Assembly (NCBI GenBank): GCA_946894095.1
Contig: OX335653.1
Coordinates: 11,413,001-11,477,000 of the forward strand
Length of the DNA: 64,000 nt
Source of the DNA: Incurvaria masculella
Lineage: Eukaryota > Arthropoda > Insecta > Lepidoptera > Incurvariidae
Direction: 5' to 3'
Of the stretch, positions 56,911 through 64,000 are shown in pieces (the first letter of the stretch is position 1; the number at the start of each line of letters is the position of its first letter). The notes under the pieces were generated by a model. The model did no database searches, was not told the DNA's origin, and saw only the letters and a program-made list of their open reading frames with translations. A program made the position numbers and the translations under genes.

Positions 56911-57570
56911 TTAGTTCCGCTTACGTTAAGATGTGGTTGGTGATACAAACCTGAATGCTCCGCTCGACTCGGCTGGTGGGCGGCGGCTGGAGGGGGGGGG
57001 GGGCGGCGGCGGCGCTTACTTTTACTAATTTTACCGAAGTACGGCTAAGCCCCGGTTGCACGAAGAAATGGCCGAGTTAATCAATGTTCAAACACGTCAC
57101 TTTTAGTGATGCGCATAGAGTTCCTTCCATACTGTCCCCACAAAGTGACGTGTTTGATCATACTTTGACGTTGATTTGGATTTTTTGTCCTTTCGTGCAC
57201 TCGGCCCTTAGTATTTCCTGTAATTTTAGGACTACTTGGCATCACGCTAAATCGCCAGAGGTGCGACCAGTGAGAACCATTACTCGGTTTAGTTGAGGTA
57301 TGTATCTACGTCTAGCCTGATTCTACTCAAAACTTATAGGCTACATAATATAAAGCTTCATTACCAGAGGGGTGAGTAGTGAGTGTTAAATTCTTATAAT
57401 TTGCGAACCACTTACCCGAATTATATGCGTATTTTATCAACGCATAGCATCTCTGGGAGCTGTCAGGTTCGGGATGGGTTACCGTTTTCTATGTTGAGGG
57501 TGGCTATGGGTTGGAGTCCACGCAAAACTTACCTACGTTACACGTTACTTACTTACTAAGTATGCAATGT
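56905..57570 (+). repeat. Long interspersed repeat, copy A, with nested MITE
   Basis: Inverted relative to 52265-52690 and continuous with it in order, but interrupted at 57048-57208 by a TA-flanked element. It contains a G13 run at 56990-57003 where copy B has C12 on the opposite strand, so the G-run is part of the repeat. Confidence 0.8.
57048..57208. mobile_element. 161-bp MITE nested in the longer repeat, TA duplication
   Basis: Left end AGCCCCGGTTGCACGAAG and reversed right end AGGGCCGAGTGCACGAAAG; TA on both sides (57046-57047, 57209-57210), as in Tc1/mariner-type MITEs. Internal inverted phrase CAAACACGTCAC/GTGACGTGTTTG. Copy B of the host repeat gives the empty site (tacggcttggtatttcc). 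Confidence 0.8.
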
Positions 57571-58124
57571 AGCAGTGCAAGTGCAGAAAGGTTCTGGCAG
57601 CAAATGCTTTTTTTTAAATAGCCACCAAAGGTCAACAAAGCTCTTAAGGCTCCAACTGAGTCCAGCGTAAAATCGGTTATTGGTGTTTTGAAAAAATAGG
57701 GCGGGGCACGGCTAGTCAGGAATCATCCAATAGCTTTCATTCTCACGATGTCGCTAGCTACAGCAAGATCATTTTCGAGGCGCTATGGTAGTTCGACGAG
57801 CCAGAGAGGTGTAAATATTTCAGAGGTGGCGAATTAATTCAGATCTGATAAATGTTGTATTACACTTAATGAGGTTGGTATTTTATTCAAACCAGGATCG
57901 GTTCATGATTATGTACCGATTGTAGAGTTTTATTTATTAATACTACTTTTAATGTTTTATTCGTTTTTTTAAATGTTAGGATAAATAAAACAATATATTA
58001 AACACATATTAAACAATATTATATGTATATCTGAGCTTAATGGCAAGAAACGTCATCTTGAGGTCATCTTAAAAAATAATAGTAAATGTTATGTATAGTA
58101 TACGGGTTGCTCTTTTAAATTCAC
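57571..58124. other. Unassigned DNA
   Basis: No supported feature. Confidence 0.4.
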
Positions 58125-58329
58125 ACGCGACAGCAGGGGTGATATTGGAGGCAATATTAAGTACCTTTTAATTTTAACCTTGCCTAAAATAAAAATGAAC
58201 GCAGTTCAAACACATTTCATCAAAGTTAATTGACAAAATCATATGTAGGTAGTGTTATTTTTATATCTGAGAAAAGTAAAAAAAAATTAAGGTGCATAAA
58301 ATTGCCTCCAGAATCACCCCCTGCTGTGG
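58125..58329. mobile_element. 205-bp MITE with about 45-bp terminal inverted repeats
   Basis: The left CAGCAGGGGTGAT, then TGGAGGCAAT and ACCTT, is matched at the right in reverse by CAGCAGGGGGTGAT, TGGAGGCAAT and ACCTT. TTCAC flanks both sides (58120-58124, 58330-58334), a possible 5-bp target duplication. Confidence 0.7.
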
Positions 58330-58334
58330 TTCAC

Positions 58335-59054
58335 TTACTTCACAGTTTAATAATTTATTTTCTTGGAAACCATTACCGATAGGTACATAGTTTCTTCGCA
58401 AAAGTTGTTGACAATACTGGAAAGAATGTAATGTATAAATTTCTCAAAAATTAAAATGGAACAAAAAAAATTACATACCTACATTCTTAGCAAAAGTTGT
58501 TCTATATCAGATACTGAATCAACCTTATAAGGCTTGTAGATTATTTCAAACTCACCTTACATAAGAAGAATACAGGTAAATCAAGGTATTCCCAAAAGGA
58601 TAAGTTCGCAAGATTTATGTTTTTAGAGTTATTTGAAGAAATATCACCGCAAAAACTGATGGAATAACTAGCACAGAAACCACGTGCGTAGAGCACGTCA
58701 GGGGCGGCACGGAGGAAGCAAAATATTGTTTTCGATTTATAAAATCTATTTTTCCCGAATTAATATATTTTTTACGGTTATTCACTAGATAAATATGTGA
58801 TCTTGTTATAAAAAAGAAAATTGCATAAATCATAAATAATTTCCAAGCGCCGGATTGAAAACCTTGTAAATGGTCGTCTGCAAACTTTTTTTTTTTTTAA
58901 AGAATATAAGCATCGCATTAAAACCGTTTTACGGTCATACACTACATAATAGTCCAAACTTTGATATTTTAATTTTTTTGACTCTGTAATAACCATTGAA
59001 ATAACGCCAAAATATCGTAACGTTAGCGTCAATTGGCGCCTTAATGGGAATTAT
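58335..59054. other. Unassigned AT-rich DNA
   Basis: No supported feature. Confidence 0.4.
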
Positions 59055-59225
59055 TGGATGTTTCTCATTAAATCATGCTATTTAGGCCCAAACGATCTTG
59101 ATTAAATTTGGTAGATGGATACATTGGACCAGTTTGACCCTATTTTGGACCAGCCATGTGGGTAATCCATGAAAAAAATTAGCCGACACTAACCCGAGCG
59201 GAGCCGGGTACCGCAGCTAATGCAA
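59055..59225 (-). repeat. 'cccgagcggagccggg' repeat
   Basis: In reverse it starts 'cattagctgcggtacccggc' and 'tccgctcgggtta', then runs into unique-looking sequence with 'cccacatggctggtccaaaa'. Confidence 0.55.
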
Positions 59226-59435
59226 TAATAAAAATAAAAAAAAATTACAATGCCCTCTAGCTGGAACCATAATAGAATTATAGGTAGTTATAGTTTCCGA
59301 ACGAAGTGGAAACTTTATTACTTAAGACAGTTTCAGTCGAGATAACCTTTAATTTGATCATCTGTCTAGAGTTGCTTGCAGGATCCACTTTAAAGCCAAT
59401 TTTACGTTTATAGTGTCTAGAGTAGTTTGAAAAAT
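59226..59435. other. Short unassigned spacer
   Basis: Nothing recognised. Confidence 0.4.
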
Positions 59436-60217
59436 GTTACGGCTTTTCACGCGGCAGGAGGAGACATTCTCCGACGTTTCGAGCTGATCGTTCAGCCAGT
59501 TGTCCAGGGGGCATCAGGCTCGCTGTGGTTGTAAATCGATTTCGGGTTCTGGGCTCCAAACTGTAAGGACATCTACAGCAAAAGCGACGAACTCGTAGTT
59601 CGCTTTTCTGAACTATATTTATCATGTTTTAAAAGCCACGTGGCTGGGGGCTAAAGTGTCTGCGCAAGTCGCATCCTATATCAGCGCACTTCTGCTTCCA
59701 TGGCAGAAAAGCGAAGCCGTCCGGCATCTTGCCATCGTCACGGAAAACCCCCGGCGGCTCAAGTCTTCTCGCAAAATTAACGGAAACAAGAGAGCGCCAG
59801 TTGATCTGGTTAACGTTCTCTAGGCGTGTGCTCCAGGAGTGCCGACTCTAAGTGCCGGCACCCACCGTCGAACCTCAGCTGCATGTATGCGGTTATCGAG
59901 ATCAAAAGGCATATCAAATGTACTCGAGAAGACTAGTTTAAAGCCCTGTGCAATGTGGAACCCCATACTTCAGCCACTGAGGAAGGTCAAGCATGACGTT
60001 AATATCAGCTCGTCTCAATATCGTCAGCTCATACTGCCTGTCGTCTGATGTAAGGAACGAAGCCCGAAAAAATTATGCAACTACCCGCACCCACAGCTAC
60101 AATCTAGGATATCGGCGAGCCTAGCTATCAGTCGGCTGCTGCCTCCTCGACAACGGGTTGAATGATCAGTTCGAAACGTCAGAGAAAGTCTCCTTCCGCC
60201 GCTTGAAAATCCGTGAG
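59436..60217. mobile_element. 782-bp element with about 62-bp terminal inverted repeats
   Basis: The left arm (59436-59497) runs through CACGCGGCAGGAGGAGAC, TCCGACGTTTCGA and CTGATCGTTCA. The right arm in reverse gives AAGCGGCGGAAGGAGAC, TCTGACGTTTCGA and CTGATCATTCA. The interior is non-repetitive, GC-richer and without a supported gene; short frames (59437-59625 minus, 59839-60048 plus) are unrecognised. The 6251-6364 foldback shares its ends. No target duplication could be seen. Confidence 0.7.
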
Positions 60218-60244
60218 TTTATTCAGACATGTATAACAATCGCG

Positions 60245-60600
60245 GTAATCTAAAAAGTGTTATGAGTGGTGAGTTGTATGGAGATGGATGACGTTTTTTA
60301 GAAGCTGTATAATGTAATATGGAGTTGTATGATGTGTGTATGGAGCAGAATGACATTGTATGATGTTGTATGATTTGTTTCCAACTTTATACAAAACCAT
60401 ACAGACACATAAACCAAAATACAACATCAACTCCGTACGACACTATATAAACCCATACAAGACTAAAATACCATATAACAGTACTCCATACATATCCATA
60501 TAAATATATAACCAAATTCAACTCCATACAACATCATAAAATAATAACTTCATGTCTTCAATATACAACTTCACGAAAAATAACACCAAACAACCATACA
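60245..60600. repeat. Strand-switching degenerate minisatellite
   Basis: 60260-60385 is built of tgtatgatgttg/ggagttgtatg variants (little C). From about 60386 to 60600 the complement appears (ccatacaacatca variants, little G). The whole is a long imperfect inverted repeat. Confidence 0.6.
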
Positions 60601-61212
60601 AACATACGTATTATTGACGTGTACGTATGTATATGGTCACTAAAGTAATAAAACCTGCTCTAGAAACTCCGTTAAATTGTGATGACTCGGATACTTTTCT
60701 CTCTTTGGTCTCAGAATCGTAAATATATGCTCGGCGGCGCCGAGTTTAATTCCACATTACCAGCGGTAAGGCGCTCGTGACAGGATTACGCTAACTACGC
60801 GCTTCTCAAACTGTTGAAAGCCAGTAAGAAGTCAGTTTCTTTTTATTTTATTACAGTTGGAAGTATTCATGAATATCCAAGGTGTGAATATGCATTATTT
60901 CAGTAAAGGATGATTACTTTAGCCATTAGAAGCAATCTAGGTTAATACTGGCTAACAAGTTTTAGAGTGTGGCGGACTCTGAACATATTTTAGCATGGAG
61001 ATATATTTTTTTAATTTCTCAGTTCCTGAATCGTTTATCGGTTGCAGATGCACTTAATTCGCATTTATAATATTATGTTTCATTGCAGCCAGAAGAATAA
61101 AAATGGCGTAGTCGCGTTATTACCTTTCCACCCAATTATAAAATTGAGACAAAGTGTTAAACTTGTATGCAAACTGAGTGAGTTAGGTTGTGTTTTTTTA
61201 GTAAGTCTTTTA
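60601..61212. other. Unassigned DNA
   Basis: No supported feature. Confidence 0.4.
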
Positions 61213-61483
61213 ATTAAAAAACAATATTAACAAAATAAAACCGACTTCAAAGAAAAAGCATTAAAAAGTAAAAAAATAATTGCCATTTTTGTAGTCACGA
61301 TTTTTGTTATTTTTTGAGTCAGGGTCAGCCTGCACTGCGCCAGTTAAGAGAACCTTGGCTACCTTGGCTGACACAGATTAGAAAAATAAAAAAAATCCTA
61401 ACTACAAAAATGGCAATATTTTTTTTCCTTTTTTGTGATTTTTCTTTGAAGTCGGTTTTTTTTTGGTAAAATTGTTTTTTTAT
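61213..61483. mobile_element. About 270-bp palindrome
   Basis: Arms of roughly 110 bp: ACCGACTTCAAAGAAAAA and TTGCCATTTTTGTAGT are shared exactly by both arms, and GTCAGCC/GGCTGAC closes the centre around a loop of about 35 nt. The terminal phrase 'ttgaagtcggtt' is also the end phrase of the adjacent LINE-type tail, so it may be two tails in inverted arrangement. Confidence 0.65.
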
Positions 61484-61559
61484 ATGTTTATTTTTAGTGA
61501 CTCTGAAGTACACTAACTCATTTATACACGTCCTTTCCAATAAACAAACAATCCTCGAA

Positions 61560-61830
61560 ATCGGTTGGCGTTATATTGAGTTATTCATCCATTTGTCGCG
61601 CACATACTTAATGCAAATTAAGGACTTTTTTTAGGATTTACTCATGGATATCATTTTCAGAACTAAACAAAATTGAAATGGGACAACTTGGAAAGCACCA
61701 GCTTTCAAATAAAAAAATAATTATCGAAGCGAAAGTCACCCAGGCGAAAGTTCTGGGGTAACAAACATAAAAAAGAACATACAGTCGAATTAAGAACCTC
61801 CTCCTTTTTTTAAGTCGGTTAAAAATGGAA
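61560..61830 (+). repeat. Lepidopteran LINE-type 3' end
   Basis: 'gcgaaagtcacccaggcgaa' plus 'agttctggggtaac', then 'cgaattaagaacctcctcct', a T-run and 'aagtcggttaaaaat', familiar from many lepidopteran loci. No coding part is intact. Confidence 0.55.
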
Positions 61831-63003
61831 ACACAAACATTGCTTATTTTGTACTACAAAAATCACCTACTTGAATAAATAAAGTTCATACTAAGTTAAT
61901 ACTTGCCGCGCCATCTGGCGTAGTTTGAGAGTCGGCGCCCACCCCGATCCGCTTTTGTTCGCCGCGGTCTCGCGTTCTTCCGCCACTATCTTATACCGAT
62001 TACGAAAACACTGGCGTCGTTTTTCTTCGACGCGCTATCTCTTTATGGGTGCGAGCCTTTAGCGGGCCGTCGTTTAGATACCGCCCGCCCCGCGCACCCC
62101 CTCGCCGCCGCACTGCCCCCGGCATGATGAAAACTAGAACTTGCTTTCAGAAACAGCGCACGGTTTTTTATAATAACGTTTCCCGCGCAAACATGAGCAG
62201 TAGGTATATTCCATACGATTCTCTTAAGTCCTTAATTGAAAACTTTTCAGACAGAACATGTTTGGCACATCGTGGTCTTGTTAATCTCAATGTCTCCAAG
62301 GCTAACATAGGATATTTTATATTTGATATTTTCATCCCATTGTCGGTCCATCTCGCTGTAATTTAGCGTGAATTTTGTTTTTATGATTCTATGCGAATTA
62401 TCGTGCTTTTTTTTCACTACGCCTTTCCCACGGTACATGTAACCAGTTAAGCGGCAATCAATTGAATGGAATATCAAAAATTAAATACATTTGACGGTAC
62501 TCGGTAACACCAAATTACGAACAGTATTTTTTCAGACTTCTATCCTCGAAATGAGAAATCATGAAATGAATTTACCAGTAAGTTCTATAATATATGTGCT
62601 GCGACTATTTTTATTTGATCTTCCGTTGCGTCATTTTTCATTTCTCGATAAAAAAATCCACAACCGTGGAATTAATTATTTGCCTATAAACCCATCTGCC
62701 CACCGTTCACCCGTAGCTACTCTTTTAGCTGAATTTTACCTTATCAATACTAACATAATAAAGATTAAGAGTTTGTTTTTGTATTTAAATGCGCTTATCT
62801 GTGGAACTACCAGTAGGAATAAAAACAAATAATTTTGCGTATAAAGCCGAATTCTTGAGAAATGATATAAACTATTTAATATCAAGCTACGACCCTTAGG
62901 AGACGAGCAAAAACAAAAAAATCAGAACGACGCAAAGCGAAAACGAAGTAATAGTACGGGCAGACGATGCGACAAGATGGATCGGGGGCCGAGGCCGCAT
63001 TTT
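61831..63003. other. Unassigned DNA; GC-rich at 61910-62130
   Basis: Frames at 62049-62366 and 62491-62832 (105 and 113 codons) have no known domain. 61910-62130 is GC-rich. Confidence 0.3.
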
Positions 63004-63075
63004 ACCGGGCTCCGCTCGGGTGAATGTCCAAAACGAAATTGACCCATGTGGGGCCGGGAACCTCAGCTAGTTTAT
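63004..63075 (-). repeat. 'cccgagcggagcccgg' repeat, short copy
   Basis: Reads in reverse 'ctagctgaggttcccggccc', then 'gggtcaatttcgttttggac' and 'acccgagcggagcccgg'; the last phrase is the complement of the usual head, so two heads face each other. Confidence 0.55.
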
Positions 63076-63839
63076 CAATAGGTCTTTAAAATCATACTTT
63101 TATTACTTATTCATAATCTGTATCGGAATTATACGAGTAAGTTCTACTTGTAAAAAGTATATCTATATTTTTGTATTTGCTTATACCCGCCAGGGAGATC
63201 GAAGATGTCGGGCTTAAATAAATTGTTCAAAGGATTACCTATGAGCTAAGCGTAGCTCTTACCATTGTCGGAAATAAGCGAGCCGCTACCTCAGCTCAGA
63301 TATGTCAGTGTGTGCGAAATAAGCGACTGGGTCGACTTGCTGCCGGATTCGACAAGACAAATCCTATTCGCGACTTCGGGTCTTCAAAGCTGCTAGGCTC
63401 GGAGAAGTTTCCTCCAAAACCAACACAAACTCAGTCGCGAGATCATTTCACTCTGCGCCTGCGCCTGAGACGATATCTTCCTTTATTAGTTAGTTTTCCA
63501 CATTGGGAGTTTTGCTTTATTGCGCGATACAGGTGAAATTAAACGGAAAATACTCTACATTGATGAACGTATAGAATATATGGCATTATATTAATGGAAA
63601 ACTTCAAATAGTGGTTTCATTTTATTATTGATTGTGCAGAATGTCTGGGATTGGGAATTGGGGTGCTTCCCCTTCAAATAACGTCCAAACATTAAATACA
63701 AGTCAATTGGTAAAGCTCGGCCGTGCTATTTTTCAAATTATTTGCAGCTAGTGATTAGCAATTCAATCGTAAACGCTTGTCAACAGGCAATGGGCGTTTT
63801 CTCATTGTACGATCACAATAAATAAATCAACTGATTTTG
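63076..63839. other. Unassigned DNA
   Basis: The frame at 63312-63536 is unrecognised. Confidence 0.35.
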
Positions 63840-63970
63840 TTTTAACTTATCTTATATCCATGATATTATACGCCTCTAGAGATTTGTATCAAAATGTTTA
63901 AAGGCGTATATCATGGATATAAGTTAAGTTATCAAAAAAATCTAAACATACAGACGTAGCTCTCAGTTGG
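63840..63970. repeat. Palindrome and repeat shared with 42771-42910
   Basis: 'tatatccatgatattatacg' (63852) is the near-complement of 'cgtatatcatggatataag' (63905); arms about 30 bp, loop about 26 bp. The right side continues into 'cagacgtagctctc', shared with 42885. The element may continue past the window edge. Confidence 0.6.
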
Positions 63971-64000
63971 TTTATTCAAAAAACAAAATTTCAGAAACAT

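Noticed and set aside
62049..62832. 105- and 113-codon frames as genes
   Set aside because: The first begins in GC-rich sequence giving an Arg/Pro-rich start and then drifts; the second is AT-rich. No motif in either.

Overview
The window looks like nuclear, intergenic or intronic DNA from a moth or butterfly (Lepidoptera). It is AT-rich, has no recognisable host protein-coding exon, and carries many repeat types I know from lepidopteran genomes: 5S-rRNA-derived SINEs, truncated LINE ends with (TGAC)n tails, the 'accggccaag...tacggaaccct' repeat, 'cccgagcggagccggg' repeat ends, and many MITEs. The order is inferred from repeat content alone; I cannot name the species. The only long intact reading frame is a mariner transposase. 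Nearly all other open frames are 60-120 codons with no recognisable domain and I left them out.

Layout. 1-17 kb: AT-rich spacer with a lepidopteran repeat (433-692), two 5S-type SINE copies (1250-1628, 13144-13529), a decayed coding-like relic (1668-2044), a foldback (6251-6364), an LTR-retroelement-like remnant with a second foldback (8600-9465), a triplicated 70-80 bp motif (12854-13040) and a perfect 51-nt hairpin (15977-16027). 17.6-18.9 kb: a full-length mariner element, 1,283 bp, TA-flanked, 341-codon transposase with an intact DD34D triad. 19.6-23.7 kb: the most striking feature, a 4.1-kb palindromic array of a roughly 411-bp unit that carries a 75-nt tRNA gene. Four complete copies and one broken copy lie on the minus strand, followed by six complete copies on the plus strand, and the block is flanked by a 13-bp direct repeat. 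24-35 kb: mostly unassigned DNA with GC-richer islands, a LINE end, a third SINE copy and a 481-bp inverted-repeat element. 35-48 kb: dense MITE territory, including a TTAA-flanked 357-bp foldback, a pair of TTAA-flanked 540/542-bp elements in opposite orientation, and a 392-bp element with 8-bp hAT-type target duplications. 48-64 kb: more foldbacks, a second inverted pair of a longer repeat (one copy carrying a nested TA-flanked MITE), a 42-bp minisatellite, LINE and SINE ends, a Ty3/gypsy reverse-transcriptase relic and several palindromes.

How the parts relate. The transposase could in principle act on its own inverted ends. The tRNA copies have intact internal pol III promoter boxes, a T5 terminator 17 nt downstream and an upstream TATAAT, so they may be transcribed, outward in both directions from the palindrome centre. 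Their anticodon loop carries A instead of the near-universal U at position 33, so decoding function is uncertain. Everything else is best read as mobile-element sediment plus unannotated non-coding DNA, some of it possibly regulatory. Position calls were made by eye; repeat boundaries without a stated target duplication may be off by tens of bases.
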